NCBI GenBank assembly: GCA_964459675.1
Contig: CAYWNP010000039.1
Span: 1-21,057, forward strand
Source: CAIZQW01 sp964459675
GTDB taxonomy: Bacteria; Verrucomicrobiota; Kiritimatiellia; RFP12; UBA1067
DNA length: 21,057 bases
Direction of reading: 5' to 3'
In this document: one piece after another, positions 1-6,876 of the stretch
Position numbering within the stretch: position 1 is the stretch's first letter
Layout of the letters: each line of letters starts with the position of its first letter
Position numbers and translations under genes: made by a program
The notes under the pieces: generated by a model
Told to the model about the DNA's origin: nothing
The model's database searches: none
What the model saw: the letters and a program-made list of their open reading frames with translations, nothing else

Positions 1-98
1 AGCGACCTCGCAAAATCTTTAGGACGGTTTTCATAAGATGTTCCTTTTGTGCCAACCATCTTAGCAGGATAAAACAAAGCATGTCAACAGAATAATAC

Positions 99-132
99 AT
101 CACAATGTAATATTATATTTACATTTTGTGAT
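99..132. repeat. AT-rich interrupted palindrome
   Basis: ATCACAATGTAA (99-110) is the reverse complement of 119-132 apart from a two-base AA bulge, with an 8-base AT-only spacer. It could be an operator or the remnant of a terminator for an upstream gene. There is no direct evidence for either role. Confidence 0.35.
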
Positions 133-225
133 TCAACAAATGAACGCCAGCCTATGAATAGCCTCAAAGAGGTGGGTGCAGATGGCGGTATGGAACGCGA
201 AGCATTAAATAACTAAAAGCAGGGC

Positions 226-255
226 TTGCGACTAGGGGGGTGTTTTTGCTATATT
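226..255 (+). promoter_or_regulatory. Putative sigma70-type promoter of secG
   Basis: TTGCGA (226-231) and TATATT (250-255) are separated by 18 bases, and the -10 box ends 33 bases before the annotated secG start at 289. The match to consensus is fair. The same transcript would run on into tRNA-Ser. Confidence 0.4.
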
Positions 256-288
256 TAAAACCTTTTTCCCCTTCAGTGGGAAGAAGAT

Positions 289-672
289 ATGGAGAATATT
301 ATGCAAGCGTTGATTAACTTTTTGTATGTCATTGAAGTGATTGTCTGCCTGTTGCTCGGGGCTGTAGTGTTGTTGCAGAAGCCAAAAGAGGGCGGACTCG
401 GGGTCAGTTTTGGTGCAGGCACCGCAGAAGCCCTGTTTGGCGCCCAGACGGGGAATGTCCTGGTTAAGATTACGATCATCCTCGGAACCATCTTCCTGCT
501 GAACACGATCGTTCTCTCCCGCTTGACCTCCAGTGCCTCGGATTCCGTCATGTCGAATGTCAAGACCGCTCCGGCAGCTGCACAGCAGCCCTTGCCCTTA
601 TCAGGCGGGTCTGGAATCCCTTCCCCCGCTGAAGCACCAAAACCGCTGATCCCTTCGCCGACTTCAAACTAA
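289..672 (+). CDS. secG: Preprotein translocase subunit SecG
   Basis: SecG is the small non-essential partner of SecYE in the inner-membrane Sec channel. The protein has the two expected membrane segments (about residues 6-28 and 57-77) joined by a cytoplasmic loop with the family pattern LLQK-x-KEGGLG...SFGAG..EALFG (residues 28-51). The tail (about 85-127) is rich in Ala, Pro and Ser, low in complexity, and probably not needed for function. Two starts are possible. ATG 289 is preceded by GGGAAGAAG. ATG 301 has a clean GGAG (291-294) six bases upstream and gives an N-terminus as short as that of E. coli SecG, so 301 may be the real start. The gene is followed after 9 bases by tRNA-Ser, probably on the same transcript. 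The family call is secure; the start is not. Confidence 0.93.
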   Translation: MENIMQALINFLYVIEVIVCLLLGAVVLLQKPKEGGLGVSFGAGTAEALFGAQTGNVLVKITIILGTIFLLNTIVLSRLTSSASDSVMSNVKTAPAAAQQPLPLSGGSGIPSPAEAPKPLIPSPTSN

Positions 673-681
673 TTTCTCTTC

Positions 682-769
682 GGAGGGGTGTCTGAGTGGT
701 TTAAAGAACCGGTCTTGAAAACCGGCGTGCCGCAAGGTACCGGGGGTTCGAATCCCTCCCCCTCCGCCA
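682..769 (+). tRNA. tRNA-Ser (anticodon UGA)
   Basis: This is an 88-base class II tRNA. The acceptor arm GGAGGGG (682-688) pairs with CCCCTCC (759-765), followed by discriminator G766 and an encoded CCA (767-769). The anticodon stem CCGGT/ACCGG closes the loop CTTGAAA, giving anticodon TGA (Ser, UCA family). A long variable arm follows, and the T loop is GGTTCGAATCC. It begins 9 bases after the secG stop, so it may be processed from a secG-tRNA transcript. Confidence 0.96.
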
Positions 770-803
770 ACTCACGGTAAAAGTTAAAAGCTACAAGCTA
801 AAA

Positions 804-924
804 AGTGCTTATGGCTTTCTTTATGCCCTGGAGGGATGAGAATATCCAATCATCAACACGGAATATCCAATATCCATCGGAGCTACTTGATCATTGGTTA
901 TTCCGTGTTGGATATTGATCATTG
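804..924. repeat. 121-bp direct repeat, copy 1
   Basis: This is near-identical to 944-1064 (offset 140; identical over the last 113 bases, two differences in the first eight). Inside it, CAACACGGAATA (854-865) is the exact reverse complement of 899-910, and AATATCC (841-847) pairs with 910-916, so the unit can form a large hairpin. Its core is built from degenerate GGAATATCCAAT words. Confidence 0.9.
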
Positions 925-943
925 CTCGAAGCGTCAGCGGAAG

Positions 944-1064
944 AGTACTTGTGGCTTTCTTTATGCCCTGGAGGGATGAGAATATCCAATCATCAACACG
1001 GAATATCCAATATCCATCGGAGCTACTTGATCATTGGTTATTCCGTGTTGGATATTGATCATTG
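944..1064. repeat. 121-bp direct repeat, copy 2, overlapping the prfA 3' end
   Basis: This is the second copy of 804-924, with the same internal inverted repeat (stem halves near 994-1005 and 1039-1050). Its last six bases hold the TGA stop (1059-1061) and final Gln codon of prfA on the minus strand. The two copies fill the space between the converging tRNA-Ser and prfA transcripts, so their hairpins could act as terminators, although no T tract is present. Confidence 0.9.
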
Positions 1065-2153
1065 TTTCCCACTCCCCAGCTCTTCTTTGAGGCGCTGATC
1101 CTGGTCATAGGACTGAAGTGCTGTAAGGAGTGGATTGAGATCGCCTTCGATAATCCGGTCAAGGCTGTAGAGGGTTAGGTTGATCCGGTGGTCGGTCATG
1201 CGATTTTGAGGAAAATTATAGGTGCGGATGCGCTGGCTGCGGTCGCCGGACCCGCGCAGGTCGAGTCGCGCCTTGCCGAGTTTGGCCTCTTCAGCCTGTC
1301 GGCGCTGGTCGAGGATACGCGCCTTGAGTACGCCGAGAGCCTTATCCTTGTTCCGATGCTGGGAGCGCTCGTCCTGACACTGCGCGACCAAGCCGGTCGG
1401 AAGATGGGTCAGACGAATGGCCGAGTAGGTGGTGTTCACGCCTTGACCGCCACAGCCACCTGAACAGAAGATATCCACACGCAAGTCACACTCTGGAATA
1501 TCAAGAACATCCTCTTCGTCTGCCTCAGGGAAAACGATGATCGTCGCTGCCGAGGTATGGATACGGCCTTGGGCCTCGGTTGTGGGTACGCGCTGGACGC
1601 GATGGCCTCCACTTTCAAACTTGAAATGTCCGTAAGCGCCTTCACCGATCACGGTAAAGACAACCTCCTTATAGCCTCCGAGTTCCGTACCGTTGGCGTC
1701 AATGATCGAGATCTTATACCCTTTGGTGTCGCAGTATTTGCAGTACATTCGGAAGAGAACTGCCGCAAAGAGTGCTGCTTCGTCTCCGCCTGTTCCTGCT
1801 CGGATTTCAAAAACCGCGTTTCTAGCATCTGTTGGATCCGGAGGGAGTAGGTTCGCCAACACAGCCCGCTCTGCTTCGGGGAGCTTGGGCTCGAGCAGGG
1901 CAATCTCTTCCTGGGCCATGGCGCGCAAATCAGGATCGCTGGAGGGGTCATTGGCGATTTCCCGGTTTCCCTCTAGATCGGCGAGGACACGGAAATAGGC
2001 GTTTGCAACAGCCTCAAGCTTTTTAAGCGCCGAATGTTCGCGTATTTTTTCGCGATAGAGCTTTTGGTTTCCAAGAACAGAGGGGTCTGAGAGCGCCGTC
2101 TCTGCGACTTGGACCTTGGCAAGAACATTCTCAATATGGGCTTTATCAAGCAT
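1059..2153 (-). CDS. prfA: Peptide chain release factor 1 (RF1)
   Basis: RF1 releases finished proteins from the ribosome at UAA and UAG. The protein has 364 residues, close to the usual 360. It carries the RF1-type codon-recognition motif PxT as P190-T-T192 within HRVQRVPTTEAQGR, where RF2 would have SPF. The catalytic GGQ is at 235-237, and the conserved block HLPTG...CQDERSQ..NK.KA follows. The surroundings of GGQ are unusual: Cys precedes it, Gly replaces the common His after it (C-GGQ-G-VN), and Tyr replaces the usual Asp or Glu in NTTYSA. The start ATG at 2153 gives a normal RF1 N-terminus. rpmE lies upstream, separated by a terminator-like hairpin. prmC, a common neighbour, is not downstream. 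The last Gln codon and the stop lie within a 121-bp intergenic repeat. Confidence 0.97.
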   Translation of the reverse strand: MLDKAHIENVLAKVQVAETALSDPSVLGNQKLYREKIREHSALKKLEAVANAYFRVLADLEGNREIANDPSSDPDLRAMAQEEIALLEPKLPEAERAVLANLLPPDPTDARNAVFEIRAGTGGDEAALFAAVLFRMYCKYCDTKGYKISIIDANGTELGGYKEVVFTVIGEGAYGHFKFESGGHRVQRVPTTEAQGRIHTSAATIIVFPEADEEDVLDIPECDLRVDIFCSGGCGGQGVNTTYSAIRLTHLPTGLVAQCQDERSQHRNKDKALGVLKARILDQRRQAEEAKLGKARLDLRGSGDRSQRIRTYNFPQNRMTDHRINLTLYSLDRIIEGDLNPLLTALQSYDQDQRLKEELGSGKQ

Positions 2154-2203
2154 GATGCGTAACCTTCAACGGGATACGGCGGAAGGGATAGACCCCAGGC
2201 CCT

Positions 2204-2268
2204 AAAAAAGAAAGAAAACGGGCCGGAATACGTCTGCGGCTCGCCGCACCGTCAAACCAGCCCGTTTT
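2204..2268 (-). terminator. Rho-independent terminator after rpmE
   Basis: Read on the minus strand, AAAACGGGC (2260-2268) pairs over 9 bp with 2215-2223. An inner TGCGG/CCGCA hairpin lies at 2235-2248, and a T-rich run complementary to 2204-2214 follows. It would end the rpmE transcript before prfA. Confidence 0.65.
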
Positions 2269-2281
2269 AAAACAAGAAAGC

Positions 2282-2488
2282 CTACGCCTTCTTCATGCTG
2301 TAGCGCTTCATGAAGGAGTCAACACGGCCTTCCGTGTCCACCATCGTCTGCTGTCCCGTAAAGTAGGGGTGGCAGGCTGAACAGGTGTTAACGCTCATTT
2401 CCTTCTTGGTGGAACGCGTCGTGATGACGTTACCACAGGCGCAAGAAATCGTTGCGTCTTCGTACTTTGGATGAATTTCCTTCTGCAT
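2282..2488 (-). CDS. rpmE: 50S ribosomal protein L31
   Basis: L31 sits on the large subunit and bridges to the small one. The 68-residue protein starts MQKEIHPKY, the family signature. It keeps the zinc-ribbon cysteines as C-A-C-G near residues 16-18 and C-S-A-C near 36-39, then HPYFTG, so it is the zinc-binding C+ form rather than the zinc-free paralogue used in zinc starvation. I chose ATG 2488 because the two codons before it begin with TTG and add nothing to the family alignment. AAAGG lies about 10 bases upstream. The promoter-like site at 2523-2552 and the terminator at 2204-2268 suggest that it forms its own transcript. Confidence 0.95.
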   Translation of the reverse strand: MQKEIHPKYEDATISCACGNVITTRSTKKEMSVNTCSACHPYFTGQQTMVDTEGRVDSFMKRYSMKKA

Positions 2489-2522
2489 AATCAAAAAACC
2501 TTTCGAATCTAATGGAGCGAAA

Positions 2523-2552
2523 ATATTAGCTAAAAACCCCTCCTCTTAGCAA
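2523..2552 (-). promoter_or_regulatory. Putative promoter of rpmE
   Basis: On the minus strand TTGCTA (2547-2552) and TAATAT (2523-2528) are separated by 18 bases, and the -10 box lies 34 bases before the rpmE start. Confidence 0.5.
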
Positions 2553-2601
2553 GGATGAAAAGCGAAAATTTTGTTTTTTTTGCTTTTCGGCCTTTTTTGG
2601 C

Positions 2602-2629
2602 GTTACTCTGAGGGGTTAAATGTTATAAT
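2602..2629 (+). promoter_or_regulatory. Putative promoter of the gmd-fcl operon
   Basis: A perfect TATAAT -10 box lies at 2624-2629. The -35 region is weak: GTTACT (2602-2607) at 16 bases is the best candidate. The gmd ATG lies 50 bases after the -10 box. Confidence 0.5.
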
Positions 2630-2679
2630 TAAGGCGTTTTTAGTGACAATGATGTAAATAGAAGAGAAGGTGACACGCC

Positions 2680-3732
2680 ATGAAGAAAGCATTGATTACC
2701 GGCATCACAGGCCAAGATGGCTCTTATCTGACAGAGCTTCTGCTCAGCAAGGGCTATGAGGTCCATGGTATTATTCGGCGTGCCAGTTCATTTAATACGG
2801 ACCGCATAGACCATCTTTACCAAGATCGCCATGAGTCGCATGTGAAGCTCTTTCTTCATTATGGCGACCTGACGGACTCCAGTAACCTGAACCGCATCAT
2901 CGAGAAGGTCAATCCCACTGAAATCTACAACTTGGGCGCACAATCCCATGTCCAAGTCTCCTTTGAAGTTCCCGAATACACAGCGGATGTGGATGCGCTC
3001 GGTACGCTCCGCCTGCTGGATGCTATTCGCGAAACCAAGAGTGACGCTCGTTTCTATCAGGCCTCGACCTCCGAACTCTACGGCAAGGTGATGGAGGTTC
3101 CCCAGTCTGAGACAACCCCCTTCTATCCGCGTTCACCGTATGCCGTCGCTAAGCAATATGGCTTCTGGATCACCAAAAACTATCGGGAGTCGTACGGTTT
3201 GCATGCCAGCAATGGGATTCTCTTTAACCACGAATCCCCTCGCCGGGGCGAGACCTTTGTGACACGTAAAATCACCATGGCGGTGGCGCGGATCCATCGC
3301 GGGATGCAGGAATCCCTCTACATGGGGAACATTGATGCCTATCGCGATTGGGGATATGCCCCTGACTTTGTCCTGATGATGTGGCTGATGCTCCAACAAG
3401 AGAAGCCAGATGATTATGTGGTCGCGACAGGCGAGATGCATACGGTCAGGGAGTTTATTGAGAAGGCCTTTGGCCATGTCGGACGCACCATCGAATGGCG
3501 GGGCAAAGGGGTCAACGAGGAGGGTATTGATACCACCACGGGCAAAGCTGTCATTAAGATCGATCCGCGCTACTTCCGTCCAGCCGAGGTGGAGCAGCTT
3601 CTCGGAAATCCAGGCAAAGCCAAACGCCAACTGGGGTGGACGCCTGAAGTGACCTTTGAAAAGCTGGTCAAGATCATGACCGATGGCGATCTGCGCCTCT
3701 TAGACAAAAAGGGTTATGAGATCGGCTTCTAA
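2680..3732 (+). CDS. gmd: GDP-mannose 4,6-dehydratase
   Basis: This enzyme converts GDP-D-mannose to GDP-4-keto-6-deoxy-D-mannose in the cytoplasm, the first step towards GDP-L-fucose and related deoxysugars. The 350-residue protein is an extended short-chain dehydrogenase. The NAD(P)-binding G8-I-T-G11-Q-D-G14 is at the N-terminus, and the family sequence RRASSFNTDRI is at 33-43. The catalytic residues are T130, E132, Y154 and K158 (YPRSPYAVAK), followed by FNHESPRRGETFVTRKI. AAGGTGA (2667-2673), six bases before ATG, is a good ribosome binding site. fcl follows after 26 bases, so both steps of GDP-fucose synthesis are encoded together, probably for fucosylated surface polysaccharide or glycoprotein. 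Confidence 0.97.
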   Translation: MKKALITGITGQDGSYLTELLLSKGYEVHGIIRRASSFNTDRIDHLYQDRHESHVKLFLHYGDLTDSSNLNRIIEKVNPTEIYNLGAQSHVQVSFEVPEYTADVDALGTLRLLDAIRETKSDARFYQASTSELYGKVMEVPQSETTPFYPRSPYAVAKQYGFWITKNYRESYGLHASNGILFNHESPRRGETFVTRKITMAVARIHRGMQESLYMGNIDAYRDWGYAPDFVLMMWLMLQQEKPDDYVVATGEMHTVREFIEKAFGHVGRTIEWRGKGVNEEGIDTTTGKAVIKIDPRYFRPAEVEQLLGNPGKAKRQLGWTPEVTFEKLVKIMTDGDLRLLDKKGYEIGF

Positions 3733-3744
3733 AATGTGTGCCCT

Positions 3745-3750
3745 GGGAGA
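3745..3750 (+). promoter_or_regulatory. Ribosome binding site that fixes the fcl GTG start
   Basis: GGGAGA lies eight bases before GTG 3759. The nearby ATG at 3752 is in another frame and reaches a stop after six codons, so GTG is the only sensible start. Confidence 0.6.
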
Positions 3751-3758
3751 AATGAAAC

Positions 3759-4706
3759 GTGCAAGCATCTGACCGTATTTATGTCGCTGGACACACTGGC
3801 ATGGTGGGGACTGCGATCTGTCGTGAACTGAAATCCAGAGGCTACCAGAACTTGATCACCGTGGGTCACCGCGAGCTGGATTTGACTGAGCAGGCTGTAA
3901 CGCGGGCGTTTATCCAGCGCGAGAGGCCCGATTGCATTATCTTCGCCGCAGCGCGCGTGGGAGGAATCGAGGCCAACCGCTCCCTGATTGGAACCTTCCT
4001 GTATGAGAACCTCATGGCATCGGCCAATGTCATCCATGCCGCACATGAAGCAGGCGTCAAGCGACTCCTCTTCCTGGGAAGCACCTGTATCTATCCCCGC
4101 CTCGCCCCCCAGCCCATTCCAGAAGAGAGCCTCCTGACCGGACCCTTAGAGCCCACGAATGAAGGGTATGCTCTTGCAAAAATTGCAGGACTGAAGATGT
4201 GCGCGTATTATCGCCAGCAGTTCGGACGCCTCTATCACTCGGCCATGCCAGCGAACCTTTATGGACCAGGCGATAATTACCATCCTGAAAACTCACATGT
4301 CTTGCCCGCCCTCATTCGGCGTTTCGAGGAGGCTCGTTTGGCAAAGGCTCCGTCAGTGACGCTTTGGGGTACAGGGACCCCGTTACGTGAATTTTTGCAC
4401 GTTGAGGATCTCTCCCGTGGACTGCTCTTTCTGCTGGAACAGGAGAATCCACCAGACTGGGTGAATGTGGGCTCCGGCCAAGAGGTTTCCATTCGTCAAC
4501 TGGCTGATCTTATTAAAGAGGCGACCGGCTTCCAAGGGGAACTGGTTTTTGACACGAACATGCCAGATGGGACGCCCCGTAAGATTTGTGACACCACGCG
4601 CATTCGCAAACTTGGATGGAAGCCCCGGATTTCCCTAGTAGAGGGTATCAAGCGCACTGTGGGCGAATACCGAGCGGCTCTTGCCGCCGGAACCTTGCGC
4701 AGTTAA
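3759..4706 (+). CDS. fcl: GDP-L-fucose synthase (epimerase/reductase)
   Basis: Fcl epimerises and then reduces GDP-4-keto-6-deoxymannose with NADPH to give GDP-L-fucose, finishing the route begun by Gmd. The 315-residue protein has the nucleotide-binding G11-H-T-G-M-V-G17 and the family block GSTCIYP. The predicted catalytic residues S108, C110, Y137, K141 and H180 sit exactly one position later than in the E. coli enzyme. The start is GTG, because no in-frame ATG exists near the glycine motif and GGGAGA lies eight bases before it. The 26-base spacing from gmd indicates one operon. The next gene begins 55 bases later with its own strong ribosome binding site and may or may not be co-transcribed. 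Confidence 0.96.
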   Translation: MQASDRIYVAGHTGMVGTAICRELKSRGYQNLITVGHRELDLTEQAVTRAFIQRERPDCIIFAAARVGGIEANRSLIGTFLYENLMASANVIHAAHEAGVKRLLFLGSTCIYPRLAPQPIPEESLLTGPLEPTNEGYALAKIAGLKMCAYYRQQFGRLYHSAMPANLYGPGDNYHPENSHVLPALIRRFEEARLAKAPSVTLWGTGTPLREFLHVEDLSRGLLFLLEQENPPDWVNVGSGQEVSIRQLADLIKEATGFQGELVFDTNMPDGTPRKICDTTRIRKLGWKPRISLVEGIKRTVGEYRAALAAGTLRS

Positions 4707-4761
4707 AAATCCGTGAACCTTTAAGCCCATTCATGCGTTTAAATATTACAAAGGAGACACT

Positions 4762-5868
4762 ATGAAGAGAACACTAGTCGTAGCAGCATCTATCTTTTGT
4801 TTGGCCCAACACGTACTCGCGGAGCCTCTTAACCCGGAACTCATGAAACAGGTTAAAGACTCGGTCGCCAAAGGCACTGCCTGGCTACAAAAGAGCCAGA
4901 AGGCCAATGGTTCTTGGTCTGAGGCGGGTATGCCTGCCTTGACAGGACTGCCCCTCTGGGCCTTGGCCTCCTCGGGGCTCCCCTCGTGCAAGGAGAACGC
5001 GGACAAAGCCGTGACCTTCCTGATCGACAACCAGAAGCCAGATGGTGGCATTTATGTTGACCAGCCCGACAAGAAGGGCGGCGGACTCGGCAACTACAAC
5101 ACCTCCATTTGTGTGACCGCCCTCCATGCAACAGGTCGCAGAGATCTTGTCCCTGCGATTTTAAAGGCACGCACCTATATTGCCTCTTCGCAACATTTTG
5201 GGGATGATAACCATAGTGGCGGCTTCGGTTATGACAAGAATAATAAACGCTCCTATACGGACTTGAACAACACGACCTTCTCGATGGATGCGATGCGGCG
5301 CACGCAGTCGCTCGAAGATATGCGTCCCGCCGGCGAGAAGCGTGCAGATGTCAACTGGGATGCGGCCCTGAAGTACGTCGAGAAGATGCAGAACAAAGAG
5401 GGCGAGACTAAAGGGGGCTTTGCCTACAATACTGATGATCCCAAGAGCGGGGCAACGACCAATGCGAACGGCACCGTCATGCTTCGTGCATATGGAAGCA
5501 TGACCTACGCAGGCGTCCTCTCCCTGCTTCACGCCAATCTGGACAGAAACGATCCGCGCGTCCAGAGCGCTTTCGGCTATGCTTCTAAATTCTGGACTGT
5601 GGATGAACACCCCGGCCAGGGACAGCAGGGGCTCTATTTCTACTACAATATCATGGCGCGCGCGCTGAATGCCGCGGCGGTGGATAAGTTGCCGAAGTCT
5701 TCGGGCGAGATCGCCTGGCGCGAGGAGATGATCAAGAAGGTGCTCTCACTCCAAAAGCCGGATGGCTCATGGGCCAATGATAATAACCGCTGGTGGGAGA
5801 ATGATCCCACGCTCGCCACCTCGTATGCTCTGCTCGCCCTCGAGTTCGCCAGCGGCATTACGAAATAA
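4762..5868 (+). CDS. Secreted prenyltransferase/squalene-oxidase-repeat protein
   Basis: The first 20 residues form a signal peptide (cleavage likely after HVLA), so the 368-residue protein is exported. The rest resembles the alpha/alpha-barrel of squalene-hopene cyclases and prenyltransferases. QW-type motifs are at 46-52 (QKANGSW), 91-97 (QKPDGGI) and 331-337 (QKPDGSW), and the repeat-like YTDLNNTTFSMDAM lies mid-chain. I do not see the DxDD acid motif of squalene-hopene cyclase. The chain is about half the length of true cyclases, and these are cytosolic or membrane-bound, so a terpene-cyclase reaction is unlikely. Related exported proteins of unknown role are common in PVC bacteria. AAGGAG (4751-4756), five bases before ATG, is strong. 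The gene ends 3 bases before the stop of the opposing acyltransferase, with no visible terminator. Confidence 0.85.
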   Translation: MKRTLVVAASIFCLAQHVLAEPLNPELMKQVKDSVAKGTAWLQKSQKANGSWSEAGMPALTGLPLWALASSGLPSCKENADKAVTFLIDNQKPDGGIYVDQPDKKGGGLGNYNTSICVTALHATGRRDLVPAILKARTYIASSQHFGDDNHSGGFGYDKNNKRSYTDLNNTTFSMDAMRRTQSLEDMRPAGEKRADVNWDAALKYVEKMQNKEGETKGGFAYNTDDPKSGATTNANGTVMLRAYGSMTYAGVLSLLHANLDRNDPRVQSAFGYASKFWTVDEHPGQGQQGLYFYYNIMARALNAAAVDKLPKSSGEIAWREEMIKKVLSLQKPDGSWANDNNRWWENDPTLATSYALLALEFASGITK

Positions 5869-5871
5869 GGC

Positions 5872-6696
5872 TTAGACCGTTGGAAGTCCCCAAGCCTTCA
5901 GCTGCTCGTAGATGAACGAGACGCTCTGTTCGTGCATCTTTTTTGCACCTAACTCAGGCATGAACAAGGGGCTGGCCTTGAAGCGGACTGGCTTAGCCGG
6001 ATCCACAGGTCCGAAATCTTTAATTAATCTCCCATTCTCAAGGAAGTCCGTCTGGGCTGCAATCGCCACCAAGGGGACATTCGCGCGTTCGGCAAGCTTG
6101 GCGCCGAGCGAATTAAAACGCTTCATCTCAAAGACGGACTGACGTGTCCCCTGAGGAAAGAGCAACACCGACATACCGCTCTGCAGTCGCTTCGCCCCCT
6201 CTTCGAGAACCGTCACCAGATCTTCGCGTGCGTTCTTGCGTGTCACCGGAATACAGCCCAAGATGATGGCAGACTGACCAATAAGCGGGATCTCGGTCAG
6301 GCTCTTCTTGAGAATAATGGAGAGCTTGTCAAAGGCATTCAGCACAACAGGATAGACAACCGTCTCAAAGGTGCTCATGTGGTTTGAGACATAGACGACT
6401 GGACCCTTATACGACGCGCGCTGTTCAAAGCCTTCCATCGTCACCAAAGTCCCGACGCCCTCGGCAAAGTTGATCGAGGACATGCAAATATCGGCCCAGG
6501 CATTATGGTCAAAGGTGCTAAAGATGCGCCGTCCTGCACAGCGACACATCACATCGAGGCAGACAACCTTGGCACAGCGAAGTCCCAGCCAAGTGCTTTT
6601 TTTGGAAGGCCGTTTGGGTCGCGCGTCGGCTAACGTTTCATAGCGCCCAGTCGTCCGCAAGGCATTTTGTAAAATCCTATAATCTGTCTTCTTCAT
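5872..6696 (-). CDS. PlsC-like 1-acylglycerol-3-phosphate acyltransferase
   Basis: This is a membrane-associated acyltransferase of the PlsC/LPLAT family, which usually makes phosphatidic acid from lysophosphatidic acid. The family motifs appear in order: NH106-M-S-T-F-E111 (catalytic histidine box), a lysine-rich stretch at 127-132, the I149-P-V-T-R block, and LLFPQGTR at 178-185. Two positions differ from the commonest form: Glu instead of Asp in HX4D, and Gln instead of Glu in PEGTR. A Glu is known in some acyltransferase branches, so activity is plausible, but the substrate could differ. About 70 residues precede the acyltransferase core. It follows the yhcH-like gene after 180 bases that contain a palindromic repeat, and it may be the last gene of the minus-strand run. 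Confidence 0.85.
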   Translation of the reverse strand: MKKTDYRILQNALRTTGRYETLADARPKRPSKKSTWLGLRCAKVVCLDVMCRCAGRRIFSTFDHNAWADICMSSINFAEGVGTLVTMEGFEQRASYKGPVVYVSNHMSTFETVVYPVVLNAFDKLSIILKKSLTEIPLIGQSAIILGCIPVTRKNAREDLVTVLEEGAKRLQSGMSVLLFPQGTRQSVFEMKRFNSLGAKLAERANVPLVAIAAQTDFLENGRLIKDFGPVDPAKPVRFKASPLFMPELGAKKMHEQSVSFIYEQLKAWGLPTV

Positions 6697-6764
6697 AAAT
6701 AAAACTTCACTGGAATAGCGGAATGTTGGAATATTGGGCCAATCCCTACAACTTCAAATTCTTT

Positions 6765-6833
6765 GACAGGATTGACAGGATTAAATGGATTGATGTTTTA
6801 GAATTTAATCCTCCAAATCCTGTTCATCCTGTC
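6765..6833. repeat. Imperfect palindrome made of GACAGGATT/AATCCTGTC words
   Basis: The 27-base arms 6765-6791 and 6807-6833 match as reverse complements at 21 of 27 positions around a 15-base spacer. Each arm itself contains a repeated ACAGGATT or ATCCTGT word. It lies between the yhcH-like gene and the acyltransferase gene, where it could slow or partly end transcription. Confidence 0.8.
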
Positions 6834-6876
6834 GAAAAATTACTCCTTTGTTTATTTCTGTTTCTGGACGAGGGTC

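Larger units (their letters stand above)
1..288. other. Upstream intergenic region of secG
   Basis: No convincing gene is visible here. The stretch is AT-rich around 80-135 and contains an imperfect palindrome (99-110 against 119-132) and a promoter-like site just before secG, both listed separately. The gene to the left lies outside the window. Confidence 0.5.

Noticed and set aside
682..1064. tRNA-Ser 3' end as an integration site of a mobile element
   Set aside because: No second copy of the tRNA 3' end, no integrase and no phage genes are visible in the window; the repeats downstream are unrelated to the tRNA sequence.
3133..3630. Minus-strand open frame of 165 codons inside gmd
   Set aside because: gmd is unambiguous, with all catalytic residues present; this frame has no family resemblance.
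5161..5610. Minus-strand open frame of 149 codons inside the exported cyclase-fold gene
   Set aside because: The opposing gene has a signal peptide, QW motifs and a strong ribosome binding site; this frame is its complement with no independent support.
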